DNA from: Fagopyrum homotropicum
Lineage: Eukaryota > Streptophyta > Magnoliopsida > Caryophyllales > Polygonaceae
NCBI GenBank assembly: GCA_033239125.1
Contig: BSWB01000004.1
Span: 126,427,235 to 126,491,234, forward strand
Reading direction: 5' to 3'
DNA: 64,000 nt
Under the pieces are notes generated by a model. That model was not told where the DNA came from and searched no databases. It saw only the letters and a list, made by a program, of their open reading frames with translations. Position numbers and translations under genes: made by a program. Position 1 is the first letter of the stretch. Each line of letters opens with the position of its first letter. Below are positions 46,116 through 57,439 of the stretch, piece after piece.

Positions 46116-48950
46116 GTAAGAGCTCGCTTGGACAAACACTTTGGTAAATTCCTTGAACTTATGTCTAAATTGCATATTAACATTCCGTTCGTGGATGCTA
46201 TCTTAGGTATGCCAGCATATGGCAAGTTTTTGAAAGAAATACTCTCCAACAAAAGGAAGTTGGAGGAGTATGGGGAAGTAAGGATGACAAAGAGATCCTC
46301 GGAATTAATCCAAACAATGAAGGAGGAGATGCCTCCTAAGCTAAGAGATCCGGGTTCATTTTGTGTGCCAATCGGAGTGGGAGAAGTGAAGTATGAAGCC
46401 CTTTGTGATCTTGGGGCAAGTGTAAGCATCATACCGCTTGCACTATGCAACAAGGTTAGGCTAGGAGAGCCAAAACCGGTCAAGATGACCCTTTACATGG
46501 CGGACCGGTCTATCACTCACCCGGTTGGGATCTTAGAAGACATTCCGGTGCAACTAGGGAAGTTCTATGTGCCGATTGATTTTGTTGTCTTGGACATTCC
46601 GGCGGACTATCCGGTTCTCGTCATCTTAGGGAGACCTTTCCTAGCCACTTCCGGATGCTTGGTGGATTGTAAGAATAGGATTCTCTCCTTCAACATTGGA
46701 GAAGAGAATATCAAGTTCAAGCTGTCCAGAATGATGAAAGGGCCAACCCTTGATGAAGATGTATTCAACATTGTCGAGCAAGAAGAGTCTAGAGAAGTTG
46801 TGAGCTCGATCTTGATCAAGGACCCCTTGGAGAAGGTTCTTAGCTTAAGATTAATGGAGGAAGGTGTTGAGGAGGATTGCAATGAAGAAATCAAGGCATT
46901 GGAAGCATTAGAAAAGGAGACAAGAGCTGAATTTGAAGTTCACGAGAGCATGCTAAGTACCTGTAAGAACCACGGTCGTGGAGGCAATTCCACGGCCGTG
47001 GAACTCTCTGGAGTGCTCCGAGGAGCAAGCTTAGCAAGGTCCACGGCCGTGGATGTGCCAGGATCCGTGGAGTTGCCCGTGGTTTCCCCAGAAGCAGCTC
47101 TTATTGTTGATCAAGCTTCAAGGAGCCTTGGAGAGCCTTCATTTGCTTTGGATTCATCTCAACCAACGTTATTTGGATCGTCTCCACTCGATAAAGGTCC
47201 TCCTAAACTTGAACTCAAACCCCTCCCCTCTCATTTGAAGTATGCTTTTCTTGGTAATAATTCTACATATCCGGTGATTGTGAATGCATGCTTGAATGAT
47301 GATGAACTTGCTAAGTTGTTGCATGAGCTAAGATTGCATAGGAAATCCATTGGCTATACTATTGATGATTTAGTTGGCATAAAACCTTCTTTGTGCATGC
47401 ATAAGATATTGATGGAAGATAACCATAAACCCTTTATTGAACATCAAAGAAGATTGAATCCTATAATGAAAGAGGTAGTCAAGAAAGAGATCATTAAGTT
47501 GCTAGATGCGGGAATTATCTACCCTATTTCGGATAGTAAGTGGGTTAGTCCCGTGCATGTGGTTCCTAAAAAGGGTGGGATGACCGTAGTGACTAATGAG
47601 AACAATGAACTAATCCCAACTAGGACAGTTACGGGATGGAGGATGTGTATTGACTATAGGAAATTGAACATGGCCTCTAGGAAAGATCGCTTCCCTCTTC
47701 CTTTCATTGACCAAATGTTAGAAAGGTTAGCTCAACATTCTCACTTTTGCTACCTAGATGGCTATAGTGGATTCTTCCAAATCCCTATCCACCCCGATGA
47801 CCAAGAGAAAACCACATTTACATGTCCATGGGGAACTTTTGTATATAGGAGAATGCCATTTGGGTTGTGTAATGCACCCGCCACCTTCCAAAGGTGTATG
47901 ATGGCTATATTTTCTGAGTACATTGAGAATATCATGGAAGTGTTTATGGATGACTTTTCTGTTTATGGTTCTTCCTTTGATGATTGCTTAGCTAACTTGT
48001 CGCTAGTGCTTAAGAGATGTGAGGAGACAAACCTTGTCTTAAATTGGGAAAAATGTCACTTCATGGTAAGTAAAGGTATTGTGTTGGGACACTTGGTGTC
48101 CAACCGTGGCATTGAGGTTGATAGGGCCAAGATTGAAACGATAGAGAAGTTGCCACCACCTACCTCGGTGAAGGGGGTAAGGAGTTTTCTAGGGCATGCC
48201 GGTTTTTACCGGAGATTTATCAAAGATTTCTCTAAGATTTCTAAGCCTCTTACTAACCTACTAATGAAAGATGTTGAGTTTGTTTTCTCCAAGGATTGCC
48301 TTGAAGCTTTTTGTAGGTTGAAGAACGCTTTGATCTCCGCACCTATCATGCAACCTCCGGATTGGAGTCTACCGTTTAAGATCATGTGTGATGCAAGTGA
48401 TGTAGCCGTTGGGGCTGTTTTGGGGCAAAGGAAAGATGGGCGCACACATGCTATTTATTATGCTAGCAAGACGCTAGATGATGCCCAACTCAATTATGCT
48501 ATCACCGAGAAGGAGTTGCTAGCGGTTGTGTATGCATTTGAGAAGTTCCGCTCATATCTTGTTGGAGCAAAGGTCATTGTTTATACGGATCATGCTGCAA
48601 TCCGTTATCTCCTTACAAAGAAGGATGCCAAGCCTAGGTTGATTCGGTGGATCCTTCTTCTTCAAGAATTTGATTTGGAAATCCGGGACAAGAAGGGGTC
48701 CGAAAACTCTGTGGCGGATCACCTTAGTAGACTCCCACCATTGGAGCTAGAGAGAGATGACATCCCGATTGATGACTCATTCCGGGATGAGCAATTGCAA
48801 ATGGTGGAGGAGTGCTTGTTCCAAGTGTCTAGAGGAAGTGAGTCATGGTATGCCGACATTGTGAACTATCTTGTGTGTGAGGAAGTGCCTCCCGGTTTGT
48901 CATATGCCCAAAGGAAGAAGTTCTTCAAAGATGTGAGGCACTACTATTAG
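46116..48950 (+). pseudogene. B protease - reverse transcriptase - RNase H (in frame with gag)
   Basis: Protease: CDLGASVSIIP with the catalytic Asp at residue 679 (counted from 44373), and ILGRPFLATSG. The linker at 46968-47090 holds the CCACGGCCGTGG cluster. RT: KWVSPVHVVPKKGG, WRMCIDYRKLN, YLDGYSGFFQIPI, FGLCNAPATFQRCM, FMDD at 1191-1194. RNase H: acidic residues at D1340 (CDAS), E1381 (EKELLA) and D1406 (TDHAA). All catalytic residues are present. TAG at 48948-48950 (codon 1526) replaces the TGG seen in A, a G-to-A nonsense change at the RNase H-integrase boundary. Confidence 0.93.
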
Positions 48951-50120
48951 AGTGAACCACTTTTGTTCAAGAGAGGGCCGGATGGAGTGTTTAGGAGATG
49001 CATACCGGAGGATGAGGTGGAGAGTGTGATCCGCCAATGTCATTCCTTGCCATGTGGAGGGCATGCTAGCTCACACAAGACATGTGCGAAGGTGTTGCAA
49101 TCGGGCTTCTTTTGGCCAAGTTTGTTCAAGGATGTGCAAAACTTTGTGATAGCTTGTGATGCTTGCCAAAGGACGGGCAACATCTCAAGAAGGAATGAGA
49201 TGCCTTTGAACAACATACAAGAAGTGGAAATATTTGATGTGTGGGGTGTGGACTTCATGGGACCATTCCCCTCTTCTTGTGTCAACCTCTATATCCTATT
49301 GGCGGTGGATTACGTTTCAAGATGGGTAGAGGTAATGGCTTCTCCTACGAATGATGCCAAGGTTGTGGTGCGGTTCTTCAACCGAGTGATCTTCCCTAGG
49401 TTTGGAACACCAAGGGTGATCATAAGTGATGGAGGGAAGCACTTCACTAATAGGAACTTTGGGGCACTTTTGGCTAAGTATGGGGTGACTCATAAGGTGG
49501 CAACACCTTACCACCCCCAAACTAGTGGCCAAGTGGAGATCTCCAACCGGGAGATAAAGGGAATTCTTGAGAAGACGGTCTCTAGAACGAGAAAGGATTG
49601 GGCTATGAAGCTCGATGACGCTTTGTGGGCATATAGAACCGCCTTCAAGACACCGATTGGCACCACTCCTTACAAGTTAGTCTATGGCAAGTCTTGCCAC
49701 CTTCCGGTAGAGATGGAGCATAGAGCTTATTGGGCCATTAAGTGGCTAAATTTTGACCTCAAGGAGGCCGGAGAGAAGAGGTTGCTTGATATAAACGCTC
49801 TTGAGGAGATCCGGTTGGATACTTATGAAAATGCCCGGATCTACAAGGAAAGGACCAAACGGTGGCATGATAAGCGCCTCGTCCCGAAGGAGTTGAGTGA
49901 AGGCGACCTTGTCCTTCTCTTCAACTCAAGGCTGCGGCTCTTCCCCGGAAAGCTAAAGTCAAGGTGGACCGATCCTTATATGGTGAAGAAGATATTTCCC
50001 CATGGAGCGGTTGAGATAGGAGGGGGGCATTGTGGAGACTTTAAGGTGAATGGGCACCAGTTGAAGAAGTATATCCCGGAAGCCCCGGTGGATATGATTG
50101 CCCCACTTCACCTTGAGTGA
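48951..50120 (+). pseudogene. B integrase (in frame with pol)
   Basis: Zinc-binding part CHSLPCGGHASSHKT ... CDACQRTGN. Catalytic triad D1627 (VDFMGPFP), D1686 (IISDGGKHF), E1722 (GQVEISNREIKG), giving the expected 35-residue D-E spacing. The C-terminal part contains LRLFPGKLKSRWTDPYMVKK and ends PVDMIAPLHLE before TGA at 50118-50120. No chromodomain, as expected for Athila. Uninterrupted itself, but separated from the rest by the TAG at 48948. Confidence 0.93.
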
Positions 50121-51872
50121 GACACCCCCGAGTTTGGTCAAGCTAATGACCTTAAAGAAGCGCTTGATGGGAGGCAACTCATTGGTAACGTTTTCCCCCT
50201 TTTCGCTTTTGTTTTTGTTTTGATTTGTGTGTTTTTGTGTGTTTGGTGTGCTTTGTGTGTGTTAGAGTCTTGGTAGCACGGAAACCTTGCATGGCATGTG
50301 GATGATGATGATGATGAGTCCCTCATCAATTATGGGTGGAGCGGACACGGGACTTGGACGGCTAGCGGTGCCTAGCGCGGGTCCCGACGCTTTGATGAAC
50401 ACTAAGAGATCTCTACCATTGTTGATTGGATCATCCACCATCAATCCATTTAAGTAATCCTAAATACCATAGCAAACCATTTTTACATTGTGAGAACCCT
50501 CTTTCACTCTTCTTTACTTCATTACCACATTGGGGACAATGTGTTTCTAAGTATGGGGTGGGGTTTGCATGATCTTTTGCATGACTAGCATTTAGGGTAG
50601 TTTCTTTTAGTCACATGTTCTATTATGTCTTGCATTGTACATAAATATTTCGAAAATTCCAAAAAATCAGAAAAATTTAAAAAAATTTTAGTGCTTCTAA
50701 GCTTGGGAATGATCCTTATGATGAAATTGTCTTGTGAATTGGCTATGGATGGCCTTGTGTGTTGAATAGATGAATGCATATGTGGACTTGAAGTACTTAT
50801 TTTGAACCCCATAAATGATTTGTGATCATGAATGTTTTCCTTGAATGGATTGAGCATTGAAAGTCAAAATTACATGCTAGTTCTTGCACATCATCTAGGA
50901 ATGAATGAGGCAATTCACCTTTCTCTACTTCTCATCTTGATCATAACGTTTGAGCACCTCAATTGATATAAAATTTGACCTCTTTTGACCCATCCGGGAA
51001 TAGGAGCATGCTAGTGTGTTGAGTGTGTGAAAAGCAAGTGTGGGGTGAAGTTGTTGATGAAAGAATATTATGAATGAAGTGCTAAATTTGTTGTGAAAGT
51101 GTAGACAAAATATAGGTTTGGGGACGTTGGTTTAAATGACGAGTAACTCGGCACCATTCACATAATCGGGTGTTTGTGCCTTGCCAAAGTCAAATAAACC
51201 AATAGTCCTAACGAGCTTTGGTATGTGTGCCCGGTGTGGATGCACCTCGAAAAATAGAAAAAGCCCGAGGACGGCTAATCACCAAGGTTTCGGCTTTTGT
51301 ACACCAATGCCATTGTCTCAAAAATAAGTGAAAAAGAAAAGATGGAGAAAACATACACTTGGGGGAAGTTGATAAAAATGTAAAATTGTGGAGTTAGTTC
51401 CATTCCCGGATTAGCATCACATAGCCTAGAAAAATTCCCACCTAATCACAACATTTCTTGGCCTTCTATTTCACAAGTCCTTGTGACCTACTTGCGTGTG
51501 TGTAAGACTTAGTGATCTAGATTGAATATGCTCATGATCATCTTGACTTCTTCATTTTCGCATTGAATATGCTCATGATCATCTTGACTTGCGTGTGTGT
51601 AAGACTTAGTGATCTAGATTGAATATGCTCATGATCATCTTGACTTCTTCATTTTCGCATTTCATGCATGCTTTCGAGTTAAGTATAATTGTCTTTCCAT
51701 GCCTTCATTTATTCGATGCATGATTGCTTGCCCATTGCTATGAAACAAGACCTTGAAGGTGATCCAATATTAGAAGCACAACTCCAAAAAGATTTTGCCA
51801 TTTTTCTACATACATAAATCATGTCATCTCTTAGTCTATAGTTGGGAATTTGCTCGGGGACGAGCAAACCTT
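50121..51872 (+). other. Non-coding 3' region of B, with a second hairpin-polypurine module
   Basis: No ORF with similarity; the Athila ORF2 present in D is missing here, as in A. At 50526-50543 CACATTG-GGGA-CAATGTG forms a perfect 7-bp hairpin followed by CTAAGTATGGGGTGGGG (50547-50563). A ~98-bp tandem duplication around GCGTGTGTGTAAGACTTAG lies at 51488-51665. G/T-rich simple sequence lies at 50200-50265. Confidence 0.7.
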
Positions 51873-51888
51873 AAGTATGGGGTATTTT
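51849..51888 (+). other. Polypurine tract of B with adjacent hairpin
   Basis: TTTGCTCG-GGGA-CGAGCAAA (51849-51868, perfect 8-bp stem), then TTAAGTATGGGGTATTTT abutting the 3' LTR at 51889. Confidence 0.85.
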
Positions 51889-53720
51889 TGATAACACGAT
51901 TTATGACTTAGGTTTAGACACTCATTTAGATAGATTTTTCCGCTCATGCATGCATGGTCTAGCATTAGTTCACGACGTTTGCACTCAAATCATGTATTTT
52001 GTCGAGATAGACGTCTACGCGGACTGTTGCTTGCTTTATAGGTATTTTGGGAGATTTAGGAGCTTAATCGATGCATTCGAGGGTCGTTCCTCGAGATGAC
52101 ACACTTTCGGACTCATTGGAATGCAAGCTAGGGGCTAATGAGGACTCATGGAACCTTGTCAACACAAGCCATGCACCAAATCGTGACTCAATGATCTAAA
52201 GCAAGTTGAGGCGTCAAAACCACGGTCACTGCCAGTCCACGGCCGTGGAAACCAACCGTGGTTTTTGCCAGACGGTTGTGACAGCTGTGCCACGATCTCA
52301 TGGCCGACTCTAGCAAGGTTGTAGTATAAAAGTGGTCCTGCAAGGCTGAGAGAAGAACAACTCCCATCACTACCATTCTCTCCCACACTCTCAACAAAAA
52401 GATTCTCTCAATTGGAAGCTTGGAGGAGAGCTACCATTGGAGGAGGAGAAAAGCTCCATTGGAGAAGAAGAGAAGAACACACCATTGCTAGTCTTTGATA
52501 AGTTTTGTAGTGAAGATTATCGGAACCGTTTTCTAGGGTTGTAAAAATCGATTAAACCTTCTTTTGAAGGGTTGTGAGTCCTTCTAATCTTACTTTCAGC
52601 TCGGTTTTTACTTGCTTCACTTGTTCATCTCTTTCTCTTCATTATCTTGCAAATGGAAGCCATGATTCTATGTTTGATGATTTCTATTGTTATGATGTAT
52701 GTTGTAGGCTAAATATATGCGATTCTAGGGTAAGGAAAGGATGGTTATGGCTTGGACTATGATAGGATGGACTTAGATTTGCCGTTGGATGATTCATTTA
52801 CTAGAACAAAGCCTCTGTTGGAGTCCACGGTTTGTTCTTGCCAATCCACGGCCGTGGAAGTGGTAGAACAGCCCGTGGTTTTCCTGGTTCGTTTGGTTTG
52901 ATGGATCTAAGTTCTAGAATGTTAGAATGTTGAAATCCTAGTGTTTGTTGAGTTAAATCTATCCTAGGGAGACCTAGTGTTAGCAACTAAGTGTTAGAAG
53001 AGACCTACCCGGTGATTCTTACTCTTAGATTTCAAAGATGATAAACTCTAGGTAGTGGTGAGCCTCATAAGCCGCCATTGGACTAAGTGTGCTAGGATAG
53101 TTGTTTAGGGCTTACCCTTCCGAGACTTACCCGGTGAGGATAGGTTAGATTCCTAGGTGACAATCCGGTTTGTGTAGAATTCCATTCCTAAGGCTCTTTG
53201 AGACTTACCCGGTGATGAGACCTTAGGTACGGACTAGTGGACCATGAGACCTACCCGGTGATTGATCCCAATCTAGAAACACTCATTCCCAACATATCAT
53301 AGTTAATCCAAGGAATGATTAGATAGCTTGAGTCCTATGCCATAACCGGAATTTCCAACCCCTAGAATCCGCTTTTCTCTCTTTGATCTCGTACCTCGCG
53401 TTTAGCTTGTTTGTTTGTGTTGATTTGTTAGCTTAGTTGATTGTTTATTTCGCATGATTTGTGATCCTTGATTGATCACCTAAAAACCTACCAAAAAATA
53501 TTAAAATTTTCATTTCTTTATTTCTTTCTCTTTTCTTAGGCCTAGATCTTCACTAAACTTAATCACTAATCGAATCAATCTCACCTTAGTTCTTGTGTTC
53601 GATCTCGGAATACTATCCCTACTACAAAACGTCCCGTACACTGCGGGTTCGCTAGGAGTTAGGAGAAATATAACGAGTATAAATTTAAAGCTTTTGCGTG
53701 CACACGTTCTTAGCGTAACA
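51889..53720 (+). repeat. 3' LTR of B
   Basis: Partner of 42402-44232. The four motifs lie at 53000-53013, 53122-53135, 53200-53213 and 53246-53259. CCACGGCCGTGG is found at 52237-52248 and 52846-52857. In the 5' LTR the first of these is mutated (CCACGGCCGTAG). Confidence 0.95.
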
Positions 53721-53725
53721 TGTGC

Positions 53726-55240
53726 ATTACCTGTTGTTCCGATCTCAAGGCCTTGAAGTTGGGTTTCAATCCCTTGAAGTGGAGTTTTGTTTTCACAGTT
53801 TTCAGTTTCAAGGTCTTGAAGGTGTGTTTCAAGGTCTTGAGGATTTTATTTGGTATCTTGAATCTTTTCTCGCATATTCTTTTCTTGACTTTTAGGATCT
53901 TCCTCTTCATCCGAAATGTGATCTTCTCTTTGATTCAGATTTAAATTTGCAAAACTCTCACTCAAAGTACCATCATTGCTTTCATAAAAAATAATATGAA
54001 TGCTTTCTTCAACAACTTTGGTACGTTTGTTATATACTCGATAAGCTTTGCTATTTGAAGCATATCCAATGAATATAGCTTCATCACTACGCGTATCAAA
54101 TTTCCCGAGATTGTCTTTTCCATTGTTGTGAACAAAACAAGTACATCCAAAAGGTTTAAAGTATGAAATGTTTGGTTTTCTTCCTTTGAAGAGTTCATAA
54201 GGAGTCTTTTTCAAAATAGGGCGAATTAAGCATCGATTTAAAATATAATTTGCGGTGTTTACTACTTCAGCCCAAAAACGTTTTGGCAAATGATTTTCTA
54301 AAAGTATTGTCCTAGACATATCCTCAAGAGTGCGGTTCTTGTGTTCCACAACTCCATTTTGTTGAGGAGTTCTAGGAGCTGAAAAGTTATGAGAAATACC
54401 ATATTTTGCACAAAATAAATCGAACTTTAGTTGATCAAATTCTCTACCATGATCGCTTCTTATAGAAACGATTGGTAGGTTTTTCAAACTTTGTAACTCC
54501 TTACATAGTTTTGAAAACTCAAATAAGGCTTCAGATTTTTCTCGTAAAAAGGATATCCATGTGAACCGAGAGAAATCGTCTACTATAACAAGAATGTATT
54601 GTTTTCCTTCGGGAGATTTGACACGCATAGGTCCACAAAGATCCATATGTAAAAGTTTAATAGGTCGAGAAGAACTTACAGCTTTCTTAGGTTTGAATGA
54701 ACCTCTTGTTTGTTTACCTTGTGTACAAGCTTTACATAGGTCATCAACCTTGAAGTTTAGGTTTGGCAAACCACGTACCAAATCTTTTGTAAGTAGCTTC
54801 TGCATGGTGTGCATGCTTACGTGGCCAAGTCTTTTATGTCAAAGCCTTGGATCATCAGTCAAGCCTTGTAGACATTTTAGCTTAGTTCCTGCAACTTGGT
54901 TAGTACTCAAAGAATAAACATTATTACACCTAGGAGCAGTAAGCAATACTTCTCCTGTCTTTATGTCTTGAACTTCACATTTTTCTGAATCAAACATGAC
55001 TTTATTTCCTTTATCACAAATTTGAGAAATACTTAGCAGATTATATTTCAAACCATCAACTAAATAAACATCATCAATAAAGTTGGATGAATCATAACAA
55101 ATTTTACCAATGCCAATTATGTCACACTTTCCTTTATCACCAAGAGTAATAGTTCCAGATGATTACTTCTTTAAATCTGAGAATAAAGAACTCTTTCCAC
55201 TCATGTGTCTTGAGCAACCACTATCTAAAATCCATTTGTG
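53726..55240 (-). pseudogene. E protease and integrase (Copia type)
   Basis: Copia protease WILDSGCSRHMSG near 55195-55235, then a stop (TAA near 55163). GKGKCDIIG-type sequence and LKYNLLSISQICDKG follow. The TGA at 54839-54841 falls where Copia pols have the Trp of the LWHxRLGH motif. Integrase: RLGHVSMHTM, CKACTQGKQTR (zinc part), LLHMDLCGPM, IRSDHGREFD and NGVVEHKNRTLEDMSRTIL (D, D, E present), then PYELFKGRKPN and FGCTCFVHN. The linker (53740-53850) holds four CAAGGCCTTG-like palindromes and is then cut by B at 53725. Confidence 0.88.
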
Positions 55241-55278
55241 CTCCTTTACCTTGGTGATATCCTACAAAACAGCAAACA

Positions 55279-55667
55279 TCAACCTTTCCGGGTCGACCAA
55301 ATGGCATATTTTGGTTCATACTCAGGTTCGATCATAATTGGTGGTCTAGTACCTTTAGGAACCCAGATTTGTTTGGCCTGTTTTCTTAAACATAGAGGAT
55401 AGGTGTTTCTGATGATATAAGGATCATTTCTTCTATAAGGACATGTAGATTTAACATGACCCTTTTTACAACAATGGAAACAGGTAGGCATGTGAATGCT
55501 TCCTTTTGTTGTAACAAAAGTGGTTGTAGGTTTTCTAGGAAAGCTTCTATGATACCCTATACCATTTTTGTTAAGTGAAGATTGTTGTTCACCCATCATT
55601 CTTTCTAGATTAGCTTTTGAATGAGTAAACTTAATGAGTGATGTCTTCTGGTCTTGACACATCAAAG
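55279..55667 (-). pseudogene. E gag, 3' part with a CCHC knuckle
   Basis: Continues the gag frame across solo LTR H: SLIKFTHSKANLERMMGEQQ, NKNGIGYHRSF, then CFHCCKKGHVKSTC (CX2CX4HX4C zinc knuckle) and IWVPKGTRPPIM. Reading from 57440 to 55667 is in frame once H and one TSD copy are discounted. Ends toward the protease. Confidence 0.82.
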
Positions 55668-55672
55668 TTAGA

Positions 55673-57434
55673 TGATAGCATGTATTATAGTCTATATTTT
55701 GGGACTTGTTTAAACGTTTTATCTTTAATAATCTGCATGTTTGAATGTATATTATGTGATTATATTGTTGTTTCATCTACCTTTACGAGAATCGAGGTCT
55801 ACACCAAGTTTCGTTGTAATCGTAGGTAAAATGACACAGTTTTGGATCGAAACGGAGCTAAGGAGCAAAAGAGTCATAGGAGCTACATTCAGGGGCTTAA
55901 AAGAGAACTCAGGAAGCATGGAATTAACAAAGAAGATTTACTTTGGACCAGATTTGAGAGATTTCACATTCAGTTGAGATTCACCTCGGTCGGCTACAGT
56001 GTCACCTCGACCGAGGTGATCTTGAGGAGCGTCCCGACCGAGGCGAACACCCTGGCGCGGCGAGATATATTTTTATTTGGCTGAGATCTTTTATTTTTGG
56101 AAAGAAGATATCTTATATTTTTGGGCTGGATTTCTGGAAGGAAGATCATATATTTGGAAGATCTATTTTAGAGATATGGATATATTTTATAGGAAATTAT
56201 CTTTTTAAGATATTATTATCTTTGGAAGATAATTCTTCTATATAAAGGGTTGGATTTTCCACAATTCAGCCATCCTTTACATCCCTTTTACCATCTTTGG
56301 ATCATTGAAGAAGCTGCAGTTAGGAAGGATTTTTGGAAGTTTGAAGGAAGGAAGTTCATAGCTTTGTGATAGCTTTTGAGGGGATTTGTAAGATTTTCTT
56401 AGATTCCCTTTGGTTTTGTTGTCTTGTTGGATTTGTGATCCAAGAAACGCTGATTTGTTTGATATTTGATTCAGTTATTGAAGCCTTGTTCTTAAGGTTT
56501 TTGTGTTCAAATATTCATTCCCTTCTCATATATTTGATTATTGCTTTCATGATGATGAGTGACTAATTTTCTTGTGCGATTCTAAGGTGATTGGCTAAAA
56601 GTTGTGGGAAAGACGATGATAGAATAATCTTAATCCCAGTAGGACCCTGAAAGCTCGAGTCTTTAACCCTAACCCTAGAACATCTCGTTCAGTCGACGAA
56701 CATCTCGGCCGGGGTGGAACTTGACTGACCGAGGTGACCTTTTCTGATCCGAAACTGAGAGTTAAGTGCTAGAGTTTGCCAAATCCTATTCTTATTACAC
56801 CTTTCCTGGTTCAATGCAAGTCTAGGATGAGACTTACCCGGTGATTCCTTTGTTTGTTTACCCAAGATCATAAGTATAGGTAATAAAGGTTTATCCTTTA
56901 TTGGGGTTTGAGTGTGCCTTCATCCCATCTTTGTGAGTTAGCTTGAGACTTACCCGGTAAAGGTTGATTCTATTCCCTTAGTTGGTGTGTTGGTTTGAGA
57001 TTATAATTCCTTTCCTTAGTACCTTGAGACTTACCCGGTAATAGGAACTTTGGGTTGGGATTGTGAGTAGTGAGACTTACCCGGTGACCTATTCCATTTT
57101 AGAAACATCTTCCCTTTGCAAAATCTCAGCTTCGTCCGTTTATCTTGAGATCTTGAGTTGGAACCACAACTAGATCCTTTAATTCCTAGAATTTGCATAT
57201 TTCCCTTAATTGACCTTATTATCATCTTTTGATTGCTTTAATCGCTTTTGTGGTTATTAGTTACATTGACGACCTATACTTCTTTGTTTCACCTAAGTCC
57301 CTGAGATCGACACCCCGAAATTCTTGCTTTTTACTGTAATTGATCCGTACGTACACTGCGGGTTCGCATCCTTGTTTTAAGCATATTTCTTGGGATATAA
57401 ATTTAAAGCTTGCACACACCGTTTGGAGCGAACA
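55673..57434 (+). mobile_element. H: solo LTR of an Athila-type element inserted in E gag
   Basis: Begins TGATAGCATGTATTATAG (compare TGATAACACGATTTATGAC in B) and ends GGAGCGAACA (compare TTAGCGTAACA). Perfect TSD TTAGA at 55668-55672 and 57435-57439. It shares with the B LTR the CACTGCGGGTTCGC and ATATAAATTTAAAGCTT blocks near its end, and four GAGACTTACCCGGT copies at 56829-56842, 56945-56958, 57026-57039 and 57072-57085. Own palindromic micro-repeat: TCACCTCG-AC-CGAGGTGA at 56002-56019, with related copies at 55982-56050 and 56690-56740. No internal domain, so LTR-LTR recombination is inferred. Overall too diverged from B to be the same subfamily. Confidence 0.9.
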
Positions 57435-57439
57435 TTAGA

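Larger units (their letters stand above)
42402..53720 (+). mobile_element. B: near-complete Athila-type Gypsy retrotransposon inserted in E pol
   Basis: LTRs 42402-44232 (1831 bp) and 51889-53720 (1832 bp), starting TG(AT/T)ACACGATTTATGAC and ending TTAGCGTAACA. Perfect TSD TGTGC at 42397-42401 and 53721-53725. Primer site, full gag-pol and polypurine tract are all present. The LTR copies are nearly identical by eye, so B is among the youngest insertions. It lies between the integrase and RT of E. Confidence 0.96.

Noticed and set aside
55707..57410. Alternative boundaries for solo LTR H (start TGTTTAAACG, end GCTTGCACA)
   Set aside because: No matching TSD. Boundaries 55673 and 57434 give a perfect TTAGA duplication, B-like termini and a continuous gag frame.
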